Below, piece after piece: positions 1 to 5,695 of a stretch of 8,732 nucleotides of DNA. Within the stretch, counting starts at the first letter, position 1. Every line of letters starts with the position of its first letter. The position numbers were made by a program, and so were the translations under genes. Location of the stretch: positions 1-8,732 of the forward strand of contig JADYZK010000340.1 in the NCBI GenBank assembly GCA_020853175.1. Direction: 5' to 3'. This DNA comes from Bacteroidales bacterium. GTDB lineage: Bacteria > Bacteroidota > Bacteroidia > Bacteroidales > F082. The notes beneath the pieces were generated by a model, which did no database searches, was not told the DNA's origin, and saw nothing but the letters and a program-made list of their open reading frames with translations.

Positions 1-673
1 CAAAAGCTTCGATGATGTTTTGGGGTCGGTTCAGCTTCAATAATTTTCCGCTTTGCATCAATGCCACCCTGTCGCAGAGCGCGGCCTCGTCCATATAAGG
101 TGTTGAAACCACGATGGTGATGCCTGAATTTTTCAGTTTTTGCAGCATGAGCCAAAATTCGTGCCTCGAAACAGCATCTACGCCTGTGGTGGGTTCATCG
201 AGAAAAAGCACTTGGGGACGGTGAATCAGTGCACATGAAAGGGCGAGTTTTTGTTTCATTCCACCGGAGAGCTTGCCGGCAGGACGGTTTTTAAAAGGCT
301 CAATTTGCGCATAAACGTCTTTGATGAGGTCGTAGTTTTCCTCAATGGTTGTTCCATGTACGCCTGCAAAAAAGCTCAGGTTTTCTTGAACAGTAAGGTC
401 TTGGTAAAGCGAGAAACGCCCGGGCATATAGCCGATGTTTTCGCGAATTTTCTTGTAATCCTTCACCGTGTCGAAGCCCAAAACGCTTACCGAGCCTTTG
501 TCGGGAAGCATCAAGCTGGTCATGATACGAAAAAGTGTGGTTTTACCGGCCCCATCGGGACCGATAAAACCAAACAATTCTCCTTTTTGTATCTCCACCT
601 GAACATCCCTCAGGGCGGTTACTTCAGCATAACTTTTGTATAAATGCTGAATATGGATGGCAGGCGTTTTCAA
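1..673 (-). CDS. ABC exporter ATPase, first (degenerate) YbhF-type NBD, 3' end outside window
   Basis: This is an ATP-binding subunit of a YbhF/DrrA-type ABC exporter at the cytoplasmic face of the inner membrane, coupling ATP to export through permeases presumably encoded beyond the left edge. The 224 visible residues show Walker A GPDGAGKTT (38-46), signature LSGG (135-138), and Walker B VLFLDEP (155-161) with the catalytic Glu160 present. Two switch residues are missing: the Q-loop reads GYMPGRFSLY (Gly85 where Gln is usual) and the H-loop reads STPYMDEA (Pro192 where His is usual). The GPDGAGKTT loop and the missing H-loop His also occur in the N-terminal half of E. coli YbhF, from memory. 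No ATG fits the family N-terminus; TTG at 673 is chosen because it starts just before the expected strand, and the frame is closed by a stop at 686-688. It begins 7 nt after the DUF2147 stop, so it is probably cotranscribed. Its second ATPase and permeases are inferred, not seen. Confidence 0.9.
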   Translation of the reverse strand, partial: MKTPAIHIQHLYKSYAEVTALRDVQVEIQKGELFGFIGPDGAGKTTLFRIMTSLMLPDKGSVSVLGFDTVKDYKKIRENIGYMPGRFSLYQDLTVQENLSFFAGVHGTTIEENYDLIKDVYAQIEPFKNRPAGKLSGGMKQKLALSCALIHRPQVLFLDEPTTGVDAVSRHEFWLMLQKLKNSGITIVVSTPYMDEAALCDRVALMQSGKLLKLNRPQNIIEAF

Positions 674-680
674 AATGAAT

Positions 681-1133
681 TTATTTTACACGCGTCCAGT
701 AAGTGGTTTTGCCAAGTAAAGCCACGCCAATGTAGCCCCTGATTTTGAGGACATCTTTTTTGTCGAACATCATGTAGCTGCTGTAAGTTTTTCCACTTTT
801 GGGGTCGTAAATTTCGCCGCCTGACCATTCGTCGGAACCATCAAAGCTAAAGCCTGTAAGTATTTCCAAACCTAAGGTGGGGCGGGTTTTCAACGCTGCA
901 TCAGGATTGTGTTTGTCCACTTTTGGTTTGCCTGTTTCAGCATCAATGGGTTCCTTAATCCAAACGATTTTGCCATAAATTTTGCCGTTGCGCTTGAACA
1001 TCTCAACATGGGCATCTTTGTCCTCGTTGAGCCAAACGCCCAAAACGTCATCGGCTTTGTTTTGCGAAAATAGTTGTGTGGCGGGCATAACCATCATCAC
1101 GCCCAAGAGGAGAATCAAAGCTTTCACTTTCAT
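681..1133 (-). CDS. DUF2147 family secreted protein
   Basis: This is a 150-residue protein of the DUF2147 family (PF09917), of unknown function and probably periplasmic. A signal peptide spans about residues 1-24 (MKVKALILLLGVMMVMP, cut after FSQ). The mature part shows family landmarks: a start at GVWLNEDKDAHVEMF, then GKIYGKIVWIKEP, GLEILTGFSFDGSDEWSGG, EIYDPKSGKTY and a closing Leu-Gly-Lys-Thr-Thr-Tyr-Trp-Thr-Arg strand, consistent with a small lipocalin-like beta barrel. Length is normal for the family. It lies 18 nt after the adaptor gene and 7 nt before the exporter ATPase, so it is embedded in the efflux operon. That context suggests, by inference only, a periplasmic role linked to the exporter or its substrate. 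The start ATG is clear and is preceded by an A-rich stretch. Confidence 0.9.
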   Translation of the reverse strand: MKVKALILLLGVMMVMPATQLFSQNKADDVLGVWLNEDKDAHVEMFKRNGKIYGKIVWIKEPIDAETGKPKVDKHNPDAALKTRPTLGLEILTGFSFDGSDEWSGGEIYDPKSGKTYSSYMMFDKKDVLKIRGYIGVALLGKTTYWTRVK

Positions 1134-1151
1134 TGTTTTTAGGATTTTAAG

Positions 1152-2048
1152 TTAATAATTAATTCTGATTTCGCCGGGCATCCCTATTTTTAGGCTTCCA
1201 TCATTTTTTACTTTGACTTTTAGCGCATAAACCAAGTCCACCCGTTCGTCTTTTGTCTGTATGGTTTTTGGGGTAAATTCGGCTGTTGAAGCGATCCAAC
1301 TTACCGTTCCCGTCAGTACTTTATTTTCATTTTTCGACTTATCAACAATCACTTGCACTTCTTGTCCAATTTTGAAATCAACCAACCTATCCCCGCTGAT
1401 ATATGCCTTGATTTCGAGGATGTTTAGGTCGGCAATTTTAAACAATGGCTTGCCAAATGTAACTACTTCTCCCGATTCGGCAAACTTTGTTAACACAATT
1501 CCATTCATAGGGCTGGTGATGTAACAGTTTTGAATCTGTTCATTGATTTGTTCTACCTGTTTTAAAATCACTTCGGCCTCTGCTTTAATACTTTGATTTT
1601 GAGTTGTTGTGGATTTCATTTGCAGCTCGGCCAAGCGGTAAGCACCTTCAATGTCGTCGTTTTGTTTTTCGGTTGCAGCTCCCGAAGCCAACAATTGACG
1701 AATACGTTCGCGATCAACTCCCAAGTTGGTCAATTGTTGCTGTTGCACTTTTGTTTGAGCGTCAACTGTTGCAATCTTTGAAAGCACTGCTTGGTGCTGA
1801 CTTATTGCCTGTTGGCGTTTGAGATGAAGGTCGAGGGTGTCCACAATTCCGTAAACTTTATGCGGTTCTAAAAGCTGCCCTTCTTCAATGTTTAAAACCA
1901 TTAAAAGGCCATTACTGAGCGAGGACACTGTCACTTGAATGGCTTCAAAGTTGCCATAAGCATCGGCTTTTTCTTCGCTATTGCGACATGAAATAAGGCC
2001 TAAAACTAAAACGATTAGGCTGAATGGTAAGATTTTATGGTTACTCAT
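1152..2048 (-). CDS. HlyD/YbhG-type periplasmic adaptor (membrane fusion protein), lipoprotein
   Basis: This is the adaptor of a tripartite exporter, bridging the inner-membrane ABC transporter to the TolC-like channel. The 298 residues contain a lipoprotein signal with lipobox LISC (Cys21), the first biotinyl-lipoyl half around 32-70 (GNFEAIQVTVSSLSNG), a long alpha-helical hairpin at about 75-172 rich in Gln, Lys and Glu, the second lipoyl half at about 176-206 (ITSPMNGIVLTKFAESGEVV), and a beta-barrel domain to the end. The stretch AEFTPKTIQTKDERVDLVYAL (about 256-276) is typical of YbhG-like adaptors. Residue +2 after Cys is Arg; there is no Asp. Its ATG overlaps the stop of the channel gene by 8 nt (ATGAGTAA), suggesting translational coupling. 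The membrane anchor is therefore probably lipid rather than a transmembrane helix. The substrate cannot be told from sequence. Confidence 0.92.
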   Translation of the reverse strand: MSNHKILPFSLIVLVLGLISCRNSEEKADAYGNFEAIQVTVSSLSNGLLMVLNIEEGQLLEPHKVYGIVDTLDLHLKRQQAISQHQAVLSKIATVDAQTKVQQQQLTNLGVDRERIRQLLASGAATEKQNDDIEGAYRLAELQMKSTTTQNQSIKAEAEVILKQVEQINEQIQNCYITSPMNGIVLTKFAESGEVVTFGKPLFKIADLNILEIKAYISGDRLVDFKIGQEVQVIVDKSKNENKVLTGTVSWIASTAEFTPKTIQTKDERVDLVYALKVKVKNDGSLKIGMPGEIRINY

Positions 2049-3330
2049 CGAAGTTCATTTTTCCGGTTATAAACATCAGGTCGGTCATCGCGTTGAGGAG
2101 TTTAATTTTGTTGGTTTCGTGTTGAAGCAAGGCCATTCTGAGTTTTTCAACTTCTTGAAGAAATGCTGCCGAAGTGAGGATACCGGCTTTGAGTGCAGCT
2201 CGCTGGCTTTCGGAAATGGCTTCTTGCAGTTGAACAATGGCACTATCATTGGACAAGATTTCTTTCAGTTTTTGTATTTCCGCTTTTTTGGCTTCAAAAG
2301 CGGCACGCTGATTCATCTCGAAGGATTGCTTGTTTTTTTCGATGATAGAGGCTGAAATCTGCCAAATGCTTTGCTCTCTTTGGTTGGTTTTCCAATCCCA
2401 TATTTTATAGTTGAAGCGGAGACCTATCATATAATAATCGCTGAATTGATCGTCGAGCATATTGTATCCGGGTCTGCCGTAACCTGCTTGTGCAAAAGCC
2501 AGAATATTGGGTTTTCGCTTGGCTTGGATGAGCTTTTGTTGCAGTCCGCTTTTTTCAATCTGTAAGTTCAGTCCAATCCATTCGGGTCTTTGATTGGAAA
2601 AGTGGCGTTCCTGACTTACAATAAATGGACTGCTAAGACTATCCGAAGGTTGAATTTGAAGCCCGGAATACACATTCAAAAAAGCCAAAGTAGCCTCAAG
2701 AGCAGCCTCTGCCTCTAACTTTTGGGAGGTGTTGCGCAAGAGTTCCACATGCATTTGCTGCACGCCTGAAGCTAAAACGATACCGTTTTCAACTGCCGCC
2801 TCCATTTCGTGCGTTGTGGCGGAAAGGCTTTGGTGCATGGATTGAAAAACCCTGATCTGCTGCTTGAGGAGTAAAGCTCTGAAATATAGTTTAGAAACAG
2901 ACTCTTTAAAAGCGTTTTCTTGGCTTTCTAATTCAGCAATTTTAATTTTATGCTGTTGTGCCTCAAGGGATTTGTTGTGTTTGATTTGTCCGCCGTCGTA
3001 AACGATTTGGGTAATGTCGAGGTTGATTTTATACCAGTCTTTGGCCAACTCGGGCGGACTAAAACCGGGCATGGAAATGCTGAGTTGTGTAACATCGGAT
3101 TGGATGCTCATCTGTCCGTTAAGGCTGATGCCCGGCAAAAAAGCAGCATTCAATTGCTGGAGGGTGAGCTGTTGCACTTGGTCAAAATCCTGCTGCTGTT
3201 TCGAAACAGGATAACGTGCCATCGCGCTGTCAATAACAAGCTGGAGACGAATGATTTTTTGTCCCGATTGTGCGTGTAAAAGCAGCGAAAGCATTACAAA
3301 GAGGATGGTCAATTGAATCTTTTTCATCAT
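2041..3330 (-). CDS. TolC-family outer-membrane efflux channel
   Basis: This is an outer-membrane factor (OEP family, PF02321) that would form the trimeric exit duct for the exporter. It has 429 residues, within the family range. A signal peptide spans about 1-21 (MMKKIQLTILFVMLSLLLHAQ). Two homologous halves are visible. The first includes the beta strand ending LDITQIVYDGGQIKHNK (104-120), followed by a long coiled coil at about 121-215. The second includes YMIGLRFNYKIWDWKTNQREQ (300-320), again followed by a coiled coil rich in Lys, Glu and Gln at about 325-415. The start codon directly abuts the stop of the TetR gene (0 nt between), and the second Met could equally be the start. The 3' end overlaps the adaptor start by 8 nt. 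A channel encoded inside the operon suggests the exporter has a dedicated outer-membrane partner. Confidence 0.93.
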   Translation of the reverse strand: MMKKIQLTILFVMLSLLLHAQSGQKIIRLQLVIDSAMARYPVSKQQQDFDQVQQLTLQQLNAAFLPGISLNGQMSIQSDVTQLSISMPGFSPPELAKDWYKINLDITQIVYDGGQIKHNKSLEAQQHKIKIAELESQENAFKESVSKLYFRALLLKQQIRVFQSMHQSLSATTHEMEAAVENGIVLASGVQQMHVELLRNTSQKLEAEAALEATLAFLNVYSGLQIQPSDSLSSPFIVSQERHFSNQRPEWIGLNLQIEKSGLQQKLIQAKRKPNILAFAQAGYGRPGYNMLDDQFSDYYMIGLRFNYKIWDWKTNQREQSIWQISASIIEKNKQSFEMNQRAAFEAKKAEIQKLKEILSNDSAIVQLQEAISESQRAALKAGILTSAAFLQEVEKLRMALLQHETNKIKLLNAMTDLMFITGKMNFDE

Positions 3331-3936
3331 TTAAAAGGCTTTTTTGAATCCAATGCCGTTGAACACAAAATCAGCGAGCTTTTGTTTGCGATCGGAAAGA
3401 AATTCGTGGTATGCAGCCTCGTTCTTGTTAAAAAAAATGTCTTTAACAAGCGCTTGGGCAATATACGGAAACACGATAAGTGCAATCAGGTTGATGATGA
3501 ACTGCTCGGCTGCAATGGGCTGAATAGTTTTCTTATCTACTTCACGTTGAATCATTTGTCTAATGGAATCGAAAGGAATCTCCTGTTTCTCCATCAAGGC
3601 CACAAAACGTTTTGGATCGCGATTCAGTTCTTGAATAACGAAACGGGGTAAAAATGGCAGCTCGTCGAGAAGGTTTAAATAGCCTTCAATAAATGCGTTT
3701 GTAAAAGCTTGAAAATCGGGATCGGGATGCAGGGCGTTGGAAAAGGCGGGCTTAATTTTCTGAAATACTTCCGTAAAAATCTGCTCAAACAACTTTTCTT
3801 TGGTGCGAAAATAATAATGAAGCAACGCTTTATTGATGCCGGCTTCATTGGCGATTTCCTGCATTCGTGTGCCCTCGAAGCCTTTTTCAATAAATACCTT
3901 GCGCGCCGCAACTAAAATTTGTTCTTCTGTGGTCAT
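3331..3936 (-). CDS. TetR/AcrR-family transcriptional regulator
   Basis: This is a 201-residue TetR-family repressor, expected to bind DNA as a dimer and to release it when an effector binds the C-terminal domain. The N-terminal helix-turn-helix covers about residues 6-52: TEEQILVAARKVFIEKGFEG, then the recognition region TRMQEIANEAGINKALLHYYF with the family hallmark LHYYFRTKEKLF. The remaining 150 residues are helical and variable, as usual for the ligand domain. It is the first gene of the efflux operon and touches the channel gene without a gap, an arrangement matching TetR autoregulation of efflux systems such as cecR with ybhG-ybhF-ybhS-ybhR in E. coli. An 18-bp palindrome 17 nt before its start is the probable operator. 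The inducer is unknown. Confidence 0.93.
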   Translation of the reverse strand: MTTEEQILVAARKVFIEKGFEGTRMQEIANEAGINKALLHYYFRTKEKLFEQIFTEVFQKIKPAFSNALHPDPDFQAFTNAFIEGYLNLLDELPFLPRFVIQELNRDPKRFVALMEKQEIPFDSIRQMIQREVDKKTIQPIAAEQFIINLIALIVFPYIAQALVKDIFFNKNEAAYHEFLSDRKQKLADFVFNGIGFKKAF

Positions 3937-3952
3937 AGAATGAATTCAATAG

Positions 3953-3970
3953 TTTAACTAAATAGTTAAA
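3953..3970. promoter_or_regulatory. Candidate TetR operator palindrome
   Basis: The sequence TTTAACTAAATAGTTAAA is a perfect inverted repeat with 8-bp arms (TTTAACTA and TAGTTAAA) around a 2-bp centre, typical in size for TetR-family operators. It lies between the candidate -7 box and the regulator start codon, where bound repressor would block transcription. A looser pair, TAGTTTA at 3950-3956 and TAAACTA at 3980-3986, flanks it symmetrically and could help a second dimer bind. Operator function is inferred from position and symmetry. Confidence 0.7.
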
Positions 3971-3978
3971 TCAGTTGG

Positions 3979-4008
3979 CTAAACTACAACAAAATTAAAA
4001 GATGTCAA
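3979..4008 (-). promoter_or_regulatory. Candidate promoter of the tetR-efflux operon
   Basis: On the minus strand TTG (4008-4006, within TTGACA) is followed after 19 nt by TAGTTTAG (3986-3979). This fits the Bacteroidota -33 TTG and -7 TAnnTTTG pattern except for A in place of the third T. Transcription would start near 3972, immediately before or inside the palindrome at 3953-3970, and give a leader of about 35 nt. Confidence 0.5.
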
Positions 4009-4017
4009 GCATTTTCT

Positions 4018-4025
4018 TAATTTTG
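4018..4025 (+). promoter_or_regulatory. Candidate -7 element for the small lipoprotein gene
   Basis: TAATTTTG is an exact match to TAnnTTTG, 63 nt upstream of the ATG at 4089. No clear TTG lies 17-23 nt before it (the closest is TTA at 3995-3997). It would make the promoter back to back with, and partly overlapping, the tetR promoter. A weaker alternative is TAGATTTT at 4062-4069. Confidence 0.3.
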
Positions 4026-4088
4026 CTGCAAGTTTCATTTATTAATGGTTTATTTATTCAATAGATTTTCAGCTAATTATTGATTTAC

Positions 4089-4499
4089 ATGAGGAGAGCA
4101 ACAATTCTATTCGCGAGCCTGCTAACACTATCAGCAGTTCTCTTTTCCGGCTGCGGCAATGGTAGCAAAAACAAACTCATCGGACGTTGGAAAGTTACCG
4201 ATGTAAAAACACAATTCGACGAAACCAAGGTGAACCCTTCTACCTTGCAGCAAGTGGCAGAGCTCGAAAAGCAAACCATCCTGAATTTTGTCAACGACAG
4301 TTCGCTAGTGATTATGATGGGGGAGAAAAATTTCGATGCCTTTTATACTTTTGATGCGGCCACAGGCAAAATATTTTACAGCTTCGAGGGCAAAGGAATC
4401 AATATGACTGATTTAGGTGTTTACAGCAATTCCACTATTGTTTCTAATTCTGAAACTCCGGTGGGAACCATCACTGTAACTTATTCTTCATCCAAATAG
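4089..4499 (+). CDS. Small lipocalin-like lipoprotein, function unknown
   Basis: This is a 136-residue predicted lipoprotein. The signal MRRATILFASLLTLSAVLFSGC ends in a lipobox with Cys22. The mature part begins with LIGRWKVTDVKTQFDE, the GxW strand common in Bacteroidota lipocalin-like domains, and continues as alternating strands (TILNFVNDSSLVIMM, AFYTFDAATGKIFYSF, PVGTITVTYSSSK), consistent with a small beta barrel. The ATG at 4089 is preferred over the in-frame TTG at 4080 because it places the two arginines at the very start of the signal peptide. It is transcribed away from the efflux operon and ends just before a strong terminator. I recognise no specific family beyond lipocalin-like, and no function can be given. 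Confidence 0.8.
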   Translation: MRRATILFASLLTLSAVLFSGCGNGSKNKLIGRWKVTDVKTQFDETKVNPSTLQQVAELEKQTILNFVNDSSLVIMMGEKNFDAFYTFDAATGKIFYSFEGKGINMTDLGVYSNSTIVSNSETPVGTITVTYSSSK

Positions 4500-4517
4500 A
4501 AAAATTTGGTTGAATAC

Positions 4518-4560
4518 AAAAACAGCCCGATGGCATTTTTGTCATCGGGCTGTTTTTTTA
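4518..4560. terminator. Intrinsic terminator, probably bidirectional
   Basis: The arms AAAAACAGCCCGATG (4518-4532) and CATCGGGCTGTTTTT (4543-4557) pair perfectly over 15 bp, 11 of them the GC-rich core, around a 10-nt loop. On the plus strand seven T follow the core, ending the lipoprotein transcript 18 nt after its stop. On the minus strand the A-run becomes five T, so it could also end the tatA-transglycosylase-DUF4837 transcript, whose last stop lies about 50 nt before the hairpin in that direction. Confidence 0.9.
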
Positions 4561-4610
4561 AGTGCATCATCCAAGGTTAAATGTTGCAACTTGGAAAGAT
4601 TTACACGTGT

Positions 4611-5606
4611 TTAATCTGCCTTAGCAAACTCAAGACTAAAGAGCAAGGCTTCCAACTGCCGAAGGTGGTCTCTTTTGTCTTTATTAGGCGCGTAAACATA
4701 ACCTTCAACCGTAAGCAGTTTTTGGTTGTTGGGATTTACAAACGTATAAGATAAAAAAGGTCCGGCCATAAAATCGCCCACCAAGTTCCACATTCCGCGT
4801 GTTTCAACAGCAAAATCGGTTACATATTCTGTGGTTTTGGTCATCATCGGTGGCACAAATTCTTTATCAGTGGTCATATAAGAACCTTCCGAAGGGCCGG
4901 GAATATATTTTTTCACCAACGAATCTCTTAAAGCAATAATGGATTCAGATGAGAAAGCGAGGGTGTCGGTGTAAGGCTTTTGATAAATAATGATTCCTTG
5001 ACTGAAATCGTTGGTTTCCTTGCGCAACCACATAAAATTTGCGTCTTGTTTGGCAATATAAAAGCCTTCAGGAACAACCAAGTTGATGTCAAAAGCTTTG
5101 CGAATGGGCTCCATCACTTCAATTTTGGCAGTAGGCCTAAAGATATTAAGTAGCCGCTCACGTTCCGAGCGTTGAAACAAAAGCATGAATCCTTCTTTGT
5201 CTTTTTCAAAGGCTTCGACCCAAGAGGTAGCATCGGCAGCCGTAATTTTAATCACCCGCTGTGGCTTGGCCCAAAGGTTATTTCTTGTTTCCACCACTGG
5301 CTCTTGTTGGTTTTTATTGGTTTCAACAATCAATAAGTTACGGTGTTTTTTAAACATATCCGAAAGCTTTTCCACATTGATGTTAGTTACTTTAAAAGAA
5401 GGCTCACCTTGTGGAAGGCCGTATTGATCTTGACCAAAAAAAGAACGGATCGCGTTGCCAATGTCACCATCCCACTGGGATTTGGTTTGAGTAACAACCA
5501 ATATTTCGGAGGTGGCTCCAACTGAACGGGCGATACGTTGCTCGGGCTCATTGCACGAGATCACAAAAAGCATCAATACCAAAAAAATTGAACCGCGATT
5601 TTTCAT
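4611..5606 (-). CDS. DUF4837 family lipoprotein
   Basis: This 331-residue protein matches the Bacteroidota-specific DUF4837 family (PF16125), whose function is unknown. A lipoprotein signal (MKNRGSIFLVLMLFVISC) gives a lipidated Cys18. Family landmarks near the N-terminus are GATSEILVVTQTKSQWDGDI and SFFGQDQYGLPQGEPSF, followed by SDMFKKHRNLLIVE. A second similar segment starts near FDINLVVPEGFYIAKQDANF, and the C-terminal part includes TRGMWNLVGDFMAGPFLSYTF. It lies 89 nt downstream of the lytic transglycosylase and is probably the last gene of that transcript, which ends at the shared terminator at 4518-4560. The intervening 89 nt contain only a weak 6-bp hairpin at 5672-5691. A surface or periplasmic envelope role is suggested by lipidation and neighbours, not by any catalytic motif. 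Confidence 0.9.
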   Translation of the reverse strand: MKNRGSIFLVLMLFVISCNEPEQRIARSVGATSEILVVTQTKSQWDGDIGNAIRSFFGQDQYGLPQGEPSFKVTNINVEKLSDMFKKHRNLLIVETNKNQQEPVVETRNNLWAKPQRVIKITAADATSWVEAFEKDKEGFMLLFQRSERERLLNIFRPTAKIEVMEPIRKAFDINLVVPEGFYIAKQDANFMWLRKETNDFSQGIIIYQKPYTDTLAFSSESIIALRDSLVKKYIPGPSEGSYMTTDKEFVPPMMTKTTEYVTDFAVETRGMWNLVGDFMAGPFLSYTFVNPNNQKLLTVEGYVYAPNKDKRDHLRQLEALLFSLEFAKAD

Positions 5607-5695
5607 AAGGCATTTCTTATTAGAACGTATGGACTTAAAGATTAGTATCTTGCAGACACAGCTTGAAAAGGGTAGTAAAAACGGCTACTACGAAA

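Noticed and set aside
251..643. 130-residue plus-strand open frame
   Set aside because: It lies wholly antisense to the ABC ATPase, whose Walker A, signature and Walker B motifs are clear. It has no domain or signal features.
5672..5691. Hairpin GTAGTA/TACTAC between the transglycosylase and DUF4837 genes
   Set aside because: The stem has only 6 bp, is low in GC and is not followed by a T-run. It is too weak to call a terminator or attenuator.
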